Positions 17,094-27,359 of a stretch of DNA of 37,582 bases are shown one piece after another (the first letter of the stretch is position 1; each line of letters begins with the position of its first letter). The translations under genes were made by a program, and so were the position numbers. The notes beneath the pieces are model-generated. The model did not search any database. It was not told the origin of the DNA and worked only from the letters and a program-made list of their open reading frames with translations. The stretch is from Gammaproteobacteria bacterium (GTDB lineage: Bacteria; Pseudomonadota; Gammaproteobacteria; Chromatiales; Chromatiaceae): the NCBI GenBank assembly GCA_015490795.1, contig WFXD01000111.1, positions 1-37,582 of the forward strand. Reading direction: 5' to 3'.

Positions 17094-17651
17094 ATGATCG
17101 ATGATATTAAAAAAGATGCCGCTGTGCGCATGGGCAAGAGTGTCGAAGCACTGGAACACGACCTGGCGCGTGTCCGCACTGGCCGGGCGCACCCCAGTCT
17201 GCTTGATCATGTGCGTGTTCCTTACTATGGCTCCAATGTGCCCTTGAGCCAGGTTGCCAACATCAATGTTGAAGATTCCAGAACACTCTCAATCGTCCCA
17301 TGGGAGCAACCCATGGTGCCTGTTGTCGAGAAGGCCATTCTTAACTCTGATCTCGGTTTAAACCCGAACTCGGCAGGCAATGTCATCCGGGTGCCGCTGC
17401 CACCACTGACAGAAGAGCGCCGAAAAGATCTGATTCGCGTGGTGCGGCAAGAGGCTGAACAGTCACGCATATCTATTCGCAACATCCGCAGGGATGCCAA
17501 CTCCGACCTCAAGAGCCTGGTGAAGGAGAAGCTGATCTCGGAAGATGATGAGCGCCGCGGCGAAGAGATCATACAAAAACTGACCGATCAGCATGTCAAG
17601 GAAGTTGACGAGCTTCTGGCAAAAAAAGAAGCTGACTTGATGGCATTCTAG
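17094..17651 (+). CDS. frr: Ribosome recycling factor
   Basis: Splits post-termination ribosomes together with EF-G. The 185-residue product is the standard length, with the conserved [11 protein letters not shown] segment near residue 28, LNSDLGLNP, and the C-terminal helix [21 protein letters not shown] 17094 lies one base after the pyrH stop. A 220-bp non-coding gap follows before uppS. Confidence 0.98.
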   Translation: MIDDIKKDAAVRMGKSVEALEHDLARVRTGRAHPSLLDHVRVPYYGSNVPLSQVANINVEDSRTLSIVPWEQPMVPVVEKAILNSDLGLNPNSAGNVIRVPLPPLTEERRKDLIRVVRQEAEQSRISIRNIRRDANSDLKSLVKEKLISEDDERRGEEIIQKLTDQHVKEVDELLAKKEADLMAF

Positions 17652-17871
17652 CCTGGAAAACTCATAAATCATGCGCAATATCGCTTGTCTGTTGATTCCA
17701 CAGGAAATATTTCCTCAATCGCCCGTAATCACTGATACGGGACTCATTCGAGAATTTCCCTCTTGTGCCCGTTTTTGGGGTAGTGAAAGCAACATCCTGC
17801 GCGCTCTTTGCGCAAATTTATGAAATTTCCGGGCTAGGATTTTGGCTCTTTTTTCAGGGGGGCTTGATGGC
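17652..17871. other. frr-uppS intergenic region with small palindromes
   Basis: No gene is visible here. It holds a perfect 14-bp palindrome AGGAAATATTTCCT (17702-17715), a hairpin CCCGTA/TACGGG (17722-17741, 8-base loop), and a short hairpin TGCGC/GCGCA (17798-17814) followed by AAATTTATG. One of these may end the rpsB-frr transcript, but none has a good U-tract. The uppS Shine-Dalgarno (AGGGGGG, about 17857-17863) lies at the right end. Confidence 0.45.
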
Positions 17872-18642
17872 ATGGGGGCTGGTGAGGAGAAACCAGAAGA
17901 CCAGAGCCAGAGTATAAAAATCCCACGGCATGTTGCCATTGTAATGGATGGGAATGGCCGTTGGGCGCAGCGCCGTGATTTGCCGAGGCACTCCGGGCAT
18001 CGTGCAGGTGTCGAGTCTGTACGAGTGGTTGTTGAAGCATGCAGAAAACACGGCGTGCCAGTGCTTACGCTCTTTGCCTTCAGCAGTGAAAACTGGAACA
18101 GACCCAAGGAAGAGATTGGCCTGCTGTTTGACCTCTTTATGATGGCGCTACAGCGTGATGTTAAACGCCTGAACAAGAACAATGTCCAGTTGCGCATTAT
18201 TGGTGACAAAACAGCGTTTCCAGACAAACTCCAGCAGCGCATCCAGCAGGCAGAAGAGCTGACGGCCGGGAACAGCGGGCTGATTCTGCAGATTGCCGCC
18301 AATTATGGTGGCCGTTGGGATATTACCCAGGCGGCAAGGGCGGTGGCTGAACGGGTAAAGCGTGGTGAGCTACAGCCGCAGGAGATCACCGAGGCAACAT
18401 TGAGCGAAGCGCTCTGCTTTGCAGAGCTGCCCGAGGTTGATCTCTTTATACGTACGGGCGGTGAGCAGCGGATAAGCAACTTCATTCTTTGGCAGGCCGC
18501 CTATTCCGAACTCTATTTCAGCGAGCAGCTTTGGCCTGACTTCGATGCTGCTGAGTTTGATCTTGCACTGGAAGCGTTCAGCCAGCGGGAGCGCCGGTTT
18601 GGGCTGACCTCTGAGCAGATTGAAGAACAGAAAAATCAATAA
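17872..18642 (+). CDS. uppS: Undecaprenyl diphosphate synthase
   Basis: Condenses eight isopentenyl units onto farnesyl diphosphate to give the C55 lipid carrier for peptidoglycan and surface glycans. ATG 17872 follows a G-rich Shine-Dalgarno and places the catalytic aspartate of VMDGNGRWA at D26, as in E. coli; a TTG at 17842 would add ten residues. The 256-residue product also has FSSENWNRP and the [15 protein letters not shown] block. Five bases separate it from cdsA. Its product feeds the flippase-dependent glycan pathway suggested at the end of the window. Confidence 0.96.
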   Translation: MGAGEEKPEDQSQSIKIPRHVAIVMDGNGRWAQRRDLPRHSGHRAGVESVRVVVEACRKHGVPVLTLFAFSSENWNRPKEEIGLLFDLFMMALQRDVKRLNKNNVQLRIIGDKTAFPDKLQQRIQQAEELTAGNSGLILQIAANYGGRWDITQAARAVAERVKRGELQPQEITEATLSEALCFAELPEVDLFIRTGGEQRISNFILWQAAYSELYFSEQLWPDFDAAEFDLALEAFSQRERRFGLTSEQIEEQKNQ

Positions 18643-18647
18643 CCATC

Positions 18648-19472
18648 ATGCTTGCTCAGAGAGTCCTTACTGCCGCCTTGCTGGTTCCACTCGTAGTCGG
18701 CGGTGTTCTCTATCTCTCCACCTTTTGGGTTGCGCTCTTTTTTGCAGCCGTCATCATGCTTGCTGCACTGGAGTGGGCGAGGCTGGCTAAAATATCCGCC
18801 CCACTGTGGAAGGGCCTGTTCCTGCTGCTGACGGCCGCTGCGCTCGGCGTGGCGGCTTTGATGATCTCCAACCCCGTTTTCAACTACTGGTTGCTTGCAA
18901 CAGCCTCTGTTGGCTGGTTGTTTGGTGCTGTATTTCTCTTTAAAATCAAAAAAATAGAGAGGATGCCTTCTAAACCACATCCACTTTGGGCAGCTGCAGG
19001 CTTGTTGGTACTGCTTCCCTGTTGGACGGCGCTTGTTGCGCTCCACAGGCAAGGTGAAGATGGGCCGGTTCTCATGCTCTTTGTACTGGTTCTGATCTGG
19101 GTCTCTGACAGCAGTGCCTACTTTGCAGGGCGGCGCTGGGGGCGGGTCAAACTGGCTCCTGTCATCAGCCCAGGCAAAACCCGGGAGGGGGTGTACGGTG
19201 CGTTGGCCGGGGCGGCCATCTGTGGTGTGGCGCTGGCCTGGATAAAGCCGGATATTGGAGGGGTGCTGGTTGCGGTTCCGCTTTGCCTCCTCACCTGTCT
19301 TGCCTCTGTTGAAGGCGATCTGTTTGAGAGTTTTGCCAAACGCCAGGCAGATGTTAAAGACAGTGGGAACCTGCTACCCGGGCATGGCGGTGTACTGGAT
19401 CGTATTGACAGTGTGACAGCTGCAGCCCCTATCTTTATGTTTGGGCTTATGTTGCTGGGTACAGCCCGGTGA
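18648..19472 (+). CDS. cdsA: Phosphatidate cytidylyltransferase
   Basis: Makes CDP-diacylglycerol for phospholipid synthesis at the inner membrane. The 274-residue product is a multi-helix membrane protein ending with the CDP-diglyceride synthetase signature [21 protein letters not shown] followed by [13 protein letters not shown], which holds the catalytic acidic residues. It overlaps dxr by four bases (GTGA), so translation of the two is coupled. Confidence 0.97.
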   Translation: MLAQRVLTAALLVPLVVGGVLYLSTFWVALFFAAVIMLAALEWARLAKISAPLWKGLFLLLTAAALGVAALMISNPVFNYWLLATASVGWLFGAVFLFKIKKIERMPSKPHPLWAAAGLLVLLPCWTALVALHRQGEDGPVLMLFVLVLIWVSDSSAYFAGRRWGRVKLAPVISPGKTREGVYGALAGAAICGVALAWIKPDIGGVLVAVPLCLLTCLASVEGDLFESFAKRQADVKDSGNLLPGHGGVLDRIDSVTAAAPIFMFGLMLLGTAR

Positions 19473-20647
19473 AAGGGGTAACCGTTCTGGGGTCAACCGG
19501 CTCAATCGGCGTGAGCACGCTGGATGTTATTGCCCGCCACCCTGACAGGTATCGCATCATTGCACTGACGGCCAACTGCAATGTAGATGATCTCTATCGA
19601 CAGTGCCTGCAGTTTCGCCCGGATTATGCCGTAATGGCTGATGAGCAGAGTGCTGATGATTTGAGATGCCGGCTACAGGCTGAAGCGCCCGCCATTCAGG
19701 TATTGAACGGTGTTGCCGGGCTGGAGCATGTCTCACAACTGCCAGAGGCGGATTATGTCATGGCGGCAATTGTTGGTGCGGCGGGGTTGCTGCCGGCACT
19801 GTCCGCCGTGCGTGCCGGAAAACGTCTGCTGCTGGCGAATAAAGAGGCGCTGGTTGTCTCCGGGCAGCTGTTTATGGATGAGGCGGCAGAGCATGGTGCA
19901 GAGATACTGCCTATCGATAGCGAGCATAATGCCATCTTTCAGTGCATGCCGGCCGGTTATGCCCAGGGGCTTGCCGGTGTGGGCGTCCGGCGCATTCTTC
20001 TTACAGCCTCTGGCGGCCCTTTTCGCCAGACAGCTATGGAAGAGCTTGCCCGGATCACTCCCGAACAGGCCTGCGTCCACCCCAACTGGAGCATGGGACG
20101 CAAGATCTCTGTTGATTCAGCCACAATGATGAACAAGGGCCTTGAGGTGATTGAGGCCTGCTGGCTGTTTCACACCAGGCCGGAGAGAATCAAGGTTGTA
20201 CTGCATCCACAGAGCGTGATCCACTCCATGGTGGAGTATACCGATGGCTCGGTACTGGCGCAGATGGGGAACCCCGATATGCGCACACCCATTGCACATG
20301 CGCTGGCGTGGCCGGAACGTATAGAGTCCGGCGTCAGCAGCCTGGATCTGTTCGAGGTTGCCCGGCTCGATTTTGAAGCACCTGACCGCCAGCGCTTCCC
20401 CTGCCTGTCGCTGGCATATCAGGCCATTGAGCGGGGTGGAACAGCCCCCGCCATATTGAATGCGGCCAATGAGGTTGCAGTGGCCGCCTTTCTCGACCGG
20501 CGAGTGGGCTTTATGGCTATTCCAGAGATTATTGAAACCGTGCTCTCTGCCATCCCGGCCATAGATACCCAGAGCCTGAATGAGCTGTTGGATGTAGATG
20601 CACAAAGCCGCATTGTGGCGGAACAACAGATCCGCGTGCTGGTCTGA
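19469..20647 (+). CDS. dxr: 1-deoxy-D-xylulose 5-phosphate reductoisomerase
   Basis: Second enzyme of the MEP isoprenoid pathway; converts DXP to MEP with NADPH. GTG start inside the cdsA stop. The 392-residue product has the NADPH motif GSTGSIG (residues 7-13), LANKEALV, the metal-binding [16 protein letters not shown], and [23 protein letters not shown]. Its place between cdsA and rseP is the Pseudomonas-type order; E. coli has dxr before uppS. Confidence 0.98.
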   Translation: MKGVTVLGSTGSIGVSTLDVIARHPDRYRIIALTANCNVDDLYRQCLQFRPDYAVMADEQSADDLRCRLQAEAPAIQVLNGVAGLEHVSQLPEADYVMAAIVGAAGLLPALSAVRAGKRLLLANKEALVVSGQLFMDEAAEHGAEILPIDSEHNAIFQCMPAGYAQGLAGVGVRRILLTASGGPFRQTAMEELARITPEQACVHPNWSMGRKISVDSATMMNKGLEVIEACWLFHTRPERIKVVLHPQSVIHSMVEYTDGSVLAQMGNPDMRTPIAHALAWPERIESGVSSLDLFEVARLDFEAPDRQRFPCLSLAYQAIERGGTAPAILNAANEVAVAAFLDRRVGFMAIPEIIETVLSAIPAIDTQSLNELLDVDAQSRIVAEQQIRVLV

Positions 20648-20679
20648 TTTCGTAATTTAGATAGATTCACACTATAGAT

Positions 20680-22044
20680 ATGGACTCTTTCCTGTTTGCC
20701 TCATTCGCCTTTGTTGTAACACTGGGCATCCTTATTACAGCCCATGAATACGGGCACTTCTGGGTTGCGCGCAGGTTGGGCGTTAAAGTGCTCTGCTTCT
20801 CTATAGGGTTTGGCAAGCCGTTGTGGAGGCGCATCAGCCCGGTTGACGGCACTGAATACAGGGTGGCCGTCATACCGTTTGGCGGTTATGTAAAGATGCT
20901 GGATGAGCGGGAAGCCCCAGTCCCCGAAGAGGAGCTTTCCCGGGCCTTTAACCGACAAACCCTTCCGGTGCGCACCGCCATTGTGGCAGCAGGCCCCATC
21001 GCCAATTTTATCTTTGCCATCCTGGCATTCTGGCTGATTGGCATGCTGGGTGAAACAGGGTTGAAACCCATCGTGCAAGAGGTCAAGCCTGACTCAATAG
21101 CCTATAGCGCTGGATTTCAGGTAGATGACAGGATTCTGGCAGTTGACCAGAAAAGTGCGCCAAGCTGGGAGAGAGCAGCCTTTGGGATACTGGCCGCATC
21201 AATGGATAAAGATGAGGTTCCGGTGCGGGTGGAGGATGCCAGAGGCATGGAGCGTGTACGCATCTTGCAGCTGGCAGGCACAGGCGATCTCACGGATGTT
21301 GATGACCCTATGGCAAAGGTGGGTCTGTTGCCGCATCGCCCGGTCGTCCCCCCCATTATTGGTGAACTGGTCGCTGGCGGCGCTGCTGAGCGGGGTGGAT
21401 TGAAGGTTGATGATCGCATTGTCAGGGTCGATGATCTGGTATTGAATGACTGGCGGGAGCTGGTGAAATATATTCAGCAGCACCCTAATACGATAGTGGA
21501 GTTTGAGGTCGAGCGGGCAGGGGAGCGATTGACAATAAGCCTGCGAACAGGTGCCAAAGAGGAGGATCTCTCTGTTGGATATGTGGGGGCTGGCGTCCGC
21601 AACTACAACCACCTGTTAGCGCAGTACCAAGTCACCGTGCAGCTGGGGCCAATAGATGCCTTGGTCACATCGGTTGAAAAAACAGTCGGCCTGTCATGGC
21701 TCATCATAAAGATGACAGGGCGGATGCTCTCTGGCGATGCCTCCGTCAAGAACCTTGGCGGGCCAGTCACTATTGCAAAGGCAGCGGGTCAGACGGCAAG
21801 CTATGGCCTGGTCTCATTCTTGCGTTTTCTTGCCGGGCTTAGCATCAGCCTTGCGGTGCTCAATCTCCTGCCTATTCCTATCCTTGATGGTGGTCACCTG
21901 CTCTTTTTTGCCATAGAGGCCATCAAAGGGAGTCCGCTTTCAGAGCGGTTACAGGCAGAGGGTCAGAGAATTGGCATGATCCTTCTGCTGATGCTGATGG
22001 GGCTGGCATTTTTTGTTGATTTCTCCAGGCTACTGGGATCATGA
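20680..22044 (+). CDS. rseP: RIP-type zinc metalloprotease RseP
   Basis: Inner-membrane site-2 protease; in E. coli it cleaves RseA to release sigma-E under envelope stress and removes signal-peptide remnants. The 454-residue product has the zinc motif H22-E-Y-G-H26 in the first helix, tandem PDZ domains (about 110-190 and 205-290), and the third zinc ligand region NLLPIPILDGGH near the C-terminus. ATG 20680 has no strong Shine-Dalgarno. It lies directly upstream of bamA, matching its role in outer-membrane quality control. Confidence 0.97.
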   Translation: MDSFLFASFAFVVTLGILITAHEYGHFWVARRLGVKVLCFSIGFGKPLWRRISPVDGTEYRVAVIPFGGYVKMLDEREAPVPEEELSRAFNRQTLPVRTAIVAAGPIANFIFAILAFWLIGMLGETGLKPIVQEVKPDSIAYSAGFQVDDRILAVDQKSAPSWERAAFGILAASMDKDEVPVRVEDARGMERVRILQLAGTGDLTDVDDPMAKVGLLPHRPVVPPIIGELVAGGAAERGGLKVDDRIVRVDDLVLNDWRELVKYIQQHPNTIVEFEVERAGERLTISLRTGAKEEDLSVGYVGAGVRNYNHLLAQYQVTVQLGPIDALVTSVEKTVGLSWLIIKMTGRMLSGDASVKNLGGPVTIAKAAGQTASYGLVSFLRFLAGLSISLAVLNLLPIPILDGGHLLFFAIEAIKGSPLSERLQAEGQRIGMILLLMLMGLAFFVDFSRLLGS

Positions 22045-22077
22045 GATAAGATAATTTATACTACGGACTCTGTGCGA

Positions 22078-22145
22078 GGTGGGCGCCTACCCAATGCGTG
22101 GGAGCGCCACCAAAAGTTATTTTGTCTTGCAGTTAAAACCTGCAA
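22078..22145 (+). promoter_or_regulatory. Two hairpins in the rseP-bamA gap (terminator or bamA leader)
   Basis: Hairpin 1: GGTGGGCGC (22078-22086) with GCGCCACC (22104-22111), plus inner pairing CCCA/TGGG, followed by AAAAGTTATTTTG. Hairpin 2: TTGCAG (22127-22132) with CTGCAA (22140-22145). A possible -10 TATACT (22057-22062) lies just upstream, in which case both hairpins would be in the bamA leader. Hairpin 1 could instead be a weak terminator after rseP. No sigma-E type promoter could be recognised. Confidence 0.5.
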
Positions 22146-22166
22146 AAACAAAGGCCTGGATAATAA

Positions 22167-24467
22167 ATGCTGTTTTCTCCCCGACTTCTGGCAAAACTGA
22201 CGCTGCTCTGCGCACTATGGGTGCCGCTGTCAGCCGCTGCCGGCTCCTTTGTCATCCAGGATATTCGGGTTGAGGGGCTACAGCGGATCTCTGCCGGCAC
22301 CGTATTCAACTATATGCCGGTAACGGTTGGGGAGCGGATTCAGGATGAGCAGACAGGCGACATTATCCGCGCCCTGTATAAAACAGGCTTCTTCAAAGAT
22401 GTGCGCCTGGAGCGGGAAAACAATGTTCTGGTGATCACCGTTCGAGAGCGCCCTGCGGTTGCCGACATCTCCTTTTCGGGTAACGAACTGCTGGAGACCG
22501 AACAGCTGCTGGAGGCGCTTAAGGACATTGGGCTGGCCAAGGGTCGCGTCTTCAACCGCTCTATTCTGGATAAAATCGAGCAGGAGCTGCGGCGGCAATA
22601 CTTTAGCCAGGGCAAATACGCGGTCAAACTGACCTCCACGGTGACGCCTTTGGAACGCAACCGGGTGGGTATCGCTATCGACATCTCCGAAGGCCGTGCA
22701 GCAACCATCAAAAACATCAACATTGTTGGCAACAAGGCCTTTGATGAGGATGAGCTGCTGGATGAGTTTACACTCAGCACGGGAGGGTGGCTCTCTTTCT
22801 ACACCAAGGATAACCAATACTCCCGGCAAAAGCTGTCGGGAGATCTGGAAGCCCTGCGCTCTTACTATCTGGACAGAGGCTATATCAATTTCAAGATTGA
22901 TTCGACCCAGGTCTCTATTACCCCGGATAAAAAAGATATCTATGTCACCATCAACATCACTGAAGGTGATCTCTTCACGATCAGTGATATTCTACTGGCA
23001 GGTGATCTGGTTGTTCCGAAAGAGGAGATGTTCAAGCTGATTCATCTGACACGCGGAGATGTATTTTCCCGCAAAAAAGTGGTCGGCAGCTCCGAGCGGC
23101 TCAATGAGCTGCTGGGCAATCACGGCTATGCCTTTGCCAATGTCAACAGCATCCCGGAGATTGATGCAGAGAAAAAGCAGGTTGCCATTACATACTTTGT
23201 CGACCCCGGCAAGCGCGTCTATGTCAGGCGCATAAATCTGCATGGCAACACGCGCACGCGCGACCGTGTGTTGCGCCGCGAGATGCGCCAGATGGAGTCC
23301 GCATGGTTTTCGGCAGAGAAGGTATCCCGCTCGCGGGATCGCCTGGAGCGGCTCTCTTTCTTTGAGAATGTTACCGTCGAGACCCCCGCAGTGCCGGGTT
23401 CCACAGATCAGGTCGATGTAAATATTACGGTTGAAGAGAAGCCTGCCGGTAATGTTATGGCAGGTATCGGTTTTTCGCAAAACCAGGGGATAACATTCAA
23501 TACCAGCATTTCACAAAACAACTTTTTGGGTACCGGCAAACGGGTAACACTGGGCTTTAATAACAGCAGTGCCAACACACTGTATCAGGTAGCCTACACC
23601 AATCCCTACTACACAATAGATGGCATCAGCCGGGGTTTTAACCTTAAGTACAGGCAGACAGAGTTCGATGAACTCCGCATCGCCAACTACTCTACCGATG
23701 TTATGGTTGCCGGTGTCAATTTTGGCATCCCGATAAGCGATTTTGACAGGTTGTTGTTCACGTTTGATCTTGAAAACACCGACTTCAATATAGCCAGTGA
23801 TGCATCGCTTGAGATCAAGGCGTTTGCAGCTGAGCATGGTGCCAGCATGCTGGACTACAAGGCCGGGGTTAACTGGGTCTTTGACTCCAGAAACAGCATC
23901 ATGTTTCCAACCCGGGGGGGGCGCCAGCGCATGGGTGCTGAAATATCACTGCCTGGCAGCGATCTGGAATATTACAAAATCAGCTACCGGCATCAGCGCT
24001 ATCTCCCTCTGAGCAATATTTTTACCTTGGGGGTAAAGGGTAATATTGGGTATGGTGATGGTTATGCGGGCACAAAGAGTCTGCCGTTCTATGAAAACTT
24101 CTTTGCCGGTGGCTTTCGTTCCATGCGTGGTATTGCCGAAAACACCATGGGGCCAAGAGACTCAAAGGATAAGGCACTGGGTGGCAACATGAACCTGACA
24201 GGTGGTGCCGAGATCTATTTTAAAGCGCCGTTCAAGGTGGCAGATAAAGCGCTTCGTCTGAGCATCTTTGCCGATTTTGGTAATGTTTTCGATATGGATG
24301 ATGGATCTGAAGGCTTTGAACTCAGCGAGCTGCGCTATTCAACGGGGGTTTCCGCCGTCTGGGCTTCCCCCATGGGTCTGCTGACATTTAGCCTGGCCCA
24401 GCCTTTTAATACAGATTCAAATGATAAAATTGAAAATTTCCAATTTAATTTTGGGTCGTCCTTCTGA
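22167..24467 (+). CDS. bamA: Outer membrane assembly factor BamA
   Basis: Core Omp85 protein that folds beta-barrel proteins into the outer membrane. The 766-residue product has a signal peptide (cleavage probably after LSAAA, about residue 25), five POTRA domains (about 26-425) and a C-terminal beta barrel. The L6 motif, usually VRGF/Y, reads MRGI here (GGFRSMRGI), keeping the essential arginine. The chain ends in the aromatic GSSF expected of an outer-membrane barrel. It lies between rseP and skp. Confidence 0.98.
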   Translation: MLFSPRLLAKLTLLCALWVPLSAAAGSFVIQDIRVEGLQRISAGTVFNYMPVTVGERIQDEQTGDIIRALYKTGFFKDVRLERENNVLVITVRERPAVADISFSGNELLETEQLLEALKDIGLAKGRVFNRSILDKIEQELRRQYFSQGKYAVKLTSTVTPLERNRVGIAIDISEGRAATIKNINIVGNKAFDEDELLDEFTLSTGGWLSFYTKDNQYSRQKLSGDLEALRSYYLDRGYINFKIDSTQVSITPDKKDIYVTINITEGDLFTISDILLAGDLVVPKEEMFKLIHLTRGDVFSRKKVVGSSERLNELLGNHGYAFANVNSIPEIDAEKKQVAITYFVDPGKRVYVRRINLHGNTRTRDRVLRREMRQMESAWFSAEKVSRSRDRLERLSFFENVTVETPAVPGSTDQVDVNITVEEKPAGNVMAGIGFSQNQGITFNTSISQNNFLGTGKRVTLGFNNSSANTLYQVAYTNPYYTIDGISRGFNLKYRQTEFDELRIANYSTDVMVAGVNFGIPISDFDRLLFTFDLENTDFNIASDASLEIKAFAAEHGASMLDYKAGVNWVFDSRNSIMFPTRGGRQRMGAEISLPGSDLEYYKISYRHQRYLPLSNIFTLGVKGNIGYGDGYAGTKSLPFYENFFAGGFRSMRGIAENTMGPRDSKDKALGGNMNLTGGAEIYFKAPFKVADKALRLSIFADFGNVFDMDDGSEGFELSELRYSTGVSAVWASPMGLLTFSLAQPFNTDSNDKIENFQFNFGSSF

Positions 24468-24485
24468 TCGTTCTGGAGATTAATC

Positions 24486-25013
24486 TTGAAGAAAATACAC
24501 CTCTCGTCTGTGCTATTAGCGCTGTTGCTGCTGGCTTTTTCCAATCTTGTCAGTGCGCAGGAGTTAAAGATCGGCGTTGTAAACGCAATCAAGGTCTTTG
24601 AACAGTCCCCCCAATATGAGGCGGCTCGAAAAAATCTGGAGGCCGAATTCAGCCGCAAAGAGAGCGATCTTATTGCACAGCAGAAGCAGGTAAAAAAGCT
24701 GGAGGAGAAGCTCTCCAGAGATGGCGCTGTAATGAGTGAATCAGAAGTAAGGCGGCTGGAGAGAGATATTGTCACCCGTCATCGTAAGCTCAAAAATTCG
24801 CGTGAAGAGTACCGCGAGGATTTCAATCTCCGCCGCAACGAGCTACAGAGTTTGATCAGCCGCCAGGTTGCTGAAATAGTCCGGGAGGTCGGCAAAGAGG
24901 ATGGTATGGATATCATTTTGACAGATGGCGTCATATTTGCCAGCAAGCGGGTCAATATCTCTGACAAGATTCTGGAGCGGCTAAAAGAGAAGTTTGAAGC
25001 CTCTAAAAAATAA
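24486..25013 (+). CDS. skp: Periplasmic chaperone Skp/OmpH
   Basis: Holds unfolded outer-membrane proteins in the periplasm for delivery to BamA. TTG start at 24486, with GGAG about eight bases upstream; no ATG gives a complete signal peptide. The 175-residue product has a signal sequence (MKKIHLSS, hydrophobic core, cleavage likely at SA-QE near residue 24), the conserved KIGVVNAIKVFEQSP strand, and a long coiled coil rich in Lys/Glu (about 45-135). It ends two bases before lpxD. Confidence 0.95.
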   Translation: MKKIHLSSVLLALLLLAFSNLVSAQELKIGVVNAIKVFEQSPQYEAARKNLEAEFSRKESDLIAQQKQVKKLEEKLSRDGAVMSESEVRRLERDIVTRHRKLKNSREEYREDFNLRRNELQSLISRQVAEIVREVGKEDGMDIILTDGVIFASKRVNISDKILERLKEKFEASKK

Positions 25014-25015
25014 GC

Positions 25016-26098
25016 GTGCGGGTGGCTCACCGACTGGGTGATATAGCATGCCAGACAGGCGTCCGGCTGGTGGGCGATGCGGACTGCATTATCAGCAGCA
25101 TCGCTGTGCTGCAGGATGCAGCGCCAGGCAGCATCAGCTTTTTATCTAACCGGAAGTATCGCAAATATCTCAAAACAACCAGGGCGTCTGCAATCATTCT
25201 GGGGCCAGAGCTTTTAGAGGATTGTCCTGCAAATGCGTTGGTGAGTGATAACCCATACCTTGTGTTTGCAAAGGTTGCGCAACTAATGACAGTACCGCCC
25301 ACAATAAAAGCGGGGCAGCATGCATCAGCAATCGTGGCGCCATCTGCGCAAATTGATGCCAGCGCCAGGATTGCCCCCGGGGTAGTGATAGAGGATAACG
25401 CGGTGATTGGTGCCAGGGTGGATATTGGCGCCGGATGCGTCATTGGAGCAGGCTGCCAAATAGGGGAGGAGAGCCGCCTGGTAGCCAATGTAACCCTGTG
25501 TCATGAGGTGACAATTGGCCAGCGGGTTTTGATTCATCCCGGTGCTGTAATTGGCAGTGATGGATTCGGTTTGGCCAATGATGATGGCGCATGGGTCAAG
25601 GTTCCGCAGCTAGGTGCTGTCCGCATTGGTGATGATGTGGAGATCGGCGCCAACACAACCATTGACCGTGGCGCTATAAAGGACACTGTTATCGGAGATG
25701 GGGTAAAGCTGGACAATCAGATCCAGATCGCCCATAACGTTGAGATTGGCGCACATACGGCAATAGCGGCCTGTGTCGGGATAGCAGGTTCAACCAAAAT
25801 TGGCAGCTACTGCACTTTGGCAGGTGGCGTGGGTGTCGTAGGGCATCTGGATATTGCAGACCATGTCCATTTTTCAGCACAGACACTGGTCACACGCTCC
25901 GTTACCGCGCCCGGCTATTTCAGTGGAAATCTCCCGGCGGTTCCCAATAATGTCTGGCGGAAGACAATAGCGAGAATCAGGCAGCTGGAAGAGACCACAC
26001 AACGCATCAGAGACCTTGAAAAGCAGTGCCGGCAAAGGCAGTGTGAAGATCCTGACCGGGATGCTGCTAAACAGATGCATAACGCAAAGATTGAGTAA
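25016..26098 (+). CDS. lpxD: UDP-3-O-(3-hydroxyacyl)glucosamine N-acyltransferase
   Basis: Third step of lipid A synthesis; adds the N-linked 3-hydroxyacyl chain. GTG 25016 is taken as start (a second in-frame GTG at 25022 is possible); the ribosome binding site is poor, suggesting coupling to skp. The 360-residue product has the N-terminal uridine-binding domain, a left-handed beta-helix of hexapeptide repeats (about 100-310) including [10 protein letters not shown] with the catalytic histidine, and a C-terminal helix ([16 protein letters not shown]). The basic/polar tail is slightly longer than in E. coli. Confidence 0.97.
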   Translation: MRVAHRLGDIACQTGVRLVGDADCIISSIAVLQDAAPGSISFLSNRKYRKYLKTTRASAIILGPELLEDCPANALVSDNPYLVFAKVAQLMTVPPTIKAGQHASAIVAPSAQIDASARIAPGVVIEDNAVIGARVDIGAGCVIGAGCQIGEESRLVANVTLCHEVTIGQRVLIHPGAVIGSDGFGLANDDGAWVKVPQLGAVRIGDDVEIGANTTIDRGAIKDTVIGDGVKLDNQIQIAHNVEIGAHTAIAACVGIAGSTKIGSYCTLAGGVGVVGHLDIADHVHFSAQTLVTRSVTAPGYFSGNLPAVPNNVWRKTIARIRQLEETTQRIRDLEKQCRQRQCEDPDRDAAKQMHNAKIE

Positions 26099-26109
26099 GA
26101 GGCAACATA

Positions 26110-26553
26110 TTGAAAAGCATGGATATCCATAAGGTGTTAACGGTATTGCCGCACCGCTACCCGTTTTTGATGATTGACCGGGTATTGGAGTTTGAGCAGG
26201 ACAGGCGGCTATTGGCTCTAAAAAACGTCTCCTTTAACGAGCCGTTTTTTAATGGGCACTTCCCCGTTCGCCCGGTGATGCCTGGTGTTATGATTATCGA
26301 AGCACTTGCCCAGGCAACGGGGCTGCTGGCCATGGAGTCCAACCCTGATCTGGTGGGTGACAAGGCGCTCTACTATTTTGTAGGCATCGATAAGGCCCGA
26401 TTCAAACGGCCTGTAGAGCCGGGTGATCAGTTGCATCTGGAGGTTGAACTGAAGGGTGCCAAACGTGGTATCTGGATGTTCTCTGGCAGGGCTACGGTTG
26501 ATGGCAAGGTTGCCGCTTCGGCTGAAATCATGTGTACGTCCAAAGAGTATTGA
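26110..26553 (+). CDS. fabZ: 3-hydroxyacyl-ACP dehydratase FabZ
   Basis: Dehydrates 3-hydroxyacyl-ACP in fatty acid elongation and so competes with LpxA/LpxD for 3-hydroxyacyl-ACP. The 147-residue product has the hot-dog fold signature [13 protein letters not shown] (catalytic His) and [14 protein letters not shown] (catalytic Glu). TTG 26110 is preferred because AGAGG is correctly spaced; ATG 26119 is too far from it. The stop lies within the first copy of a short tandem duplication (26542-26576). Confidence 0.97.
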   Translation: MKSMDIHKVLTVLPHRYPFLMIDRVLEFEQDRRLLALKNVSFNEPFFNGHFPVRPVMPGVMIIEALAQATGLLAMESNPDLVGDKALYYFVGIDKARFKRPVEPGDQLHLEVELKGAKRGIWMFSGRATVDGKVAASAEIMCTSKEY

Positions 26554-26576
26554 TTTAAAAAAGAGTACTGATTTAA
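26542..26576 (+). repeat. 17-bp tandem duplication at the fabZ-lpxA junction
   Basis: AAAGAGTATTGATTTAA (26542-26558) is repeated as AAAGAGTACTGATTTAA (26560-26576), one base different, with one base between them. The first copy contains the fabZ stop codon; the second ends exactly at the lpxA TTG start and holds the only purine-rich stretch that could serve as its ribosome binding site. Confidence 0.85.
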
Positions 26577-27359
26577 TTGAACCACTCAGAGATTGATCCC
26601 CGCGCTGCCATTGATCCAGCGGCTGAACTGGATGAAGGGGTCACTGTCGGCCCATTTACCGTCATTGGCCCTGATGTAAAGATTGGACGTGGCTCGACGA
26701 TCGGGTCGCATGTGGTCATTAACGGCCCAACAACCATCGGTGCAGATAACCGGATTTTTCAATTTGCATCCATTGGAGAAGACCCCCAGGATAAAAAGTA
26801 TGCAGGTGAGGCGACGCGACTGGAGATAGGCGAGCGCAATCAGATCCGGGAGTTTGCAACCATCCACCGTGGCACAGCGCAGGATGCCGTTGTAACACGC
26901 ATTGGCAATGATAACCTGCTCATGGCCTACACTCATGTAGCGCATGATTGTCAGCTGGGCGACCAGATTATCCTGGCCAATGCCGCCTCACTAGGGGGGC
27001 ATGTAGTTGTGGGCGATTATGCCATTCTGGGTGGCTTTAGCATTGCCCACCAGTTTTGCCATATCGGTGCGCACAGCTTCAGCTCGATGGGGAGCGTAAT
27101 CAAAGGCGATGTCCCACCTTATGTCACCATTGGTGGCCACCCGGCAAAGCCCCACGGTATAAATTCGGAAGGCCTGCGCCGCCGCGATTTCAGTGAAGAG
27201 ACCATTCAACAGATCAAACGTGCCTACAAGCTGCTGTACAAATCGCAGCTTAAGCGGGAGGAGGCACTGCTCCAGATAAAGGCGCTGGCCGGGGATTGCC
27301 CTGAACTCCAGTTGCTCTCTGGTTTTATTGGCGAAAGCAAGCGCGGCATCATCCGCTGA
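26577..27359 (+). CDS. lpxA: UDP-N-acetylglucosamine acyltransferase LpxA
   Basis: First lipid A enzyme; transfers a 3-hydroxyacyl chain from ACP to UDP-GlcNAc. TTG start with weak Shine-Dalgarno. The 260-residue product is a left-handed beta-helix with catalytic H123 (THVAHDC; E. coli H125) and H158 (AHQFC; E. coli H160). The residue aligned with the E. coli chain-length ruler G173 is M171 (GAHSFSSMGS), the change that in Pseudomonas aeruginosa (M169) gives preference for C10. It overlaps lpxB by one base. Confidence 0.97.
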   Translation: MNHSEIDPRAAIDPAAELDEGVTVGPFTVIGPDVKIGRGSTIGSHVVINGPTTIGADNRIFQFASIGEDPQDKKYAGEATRLEIGERNQIREFATIHRGTAQDAVVTRIGNDNLLMAYTHVAHDCQLGDQIILANAASLGGHVVVGDYAILGGFSIAHQFCHIGAHSFSSMGSVIKGDVPPYVTIGGHPAKPHGINSEGLRRRDFSEETIQQIKRAYKLLYKSQLKREEALLQIKALAGDCPELQLLSGFIGESKRGIIR

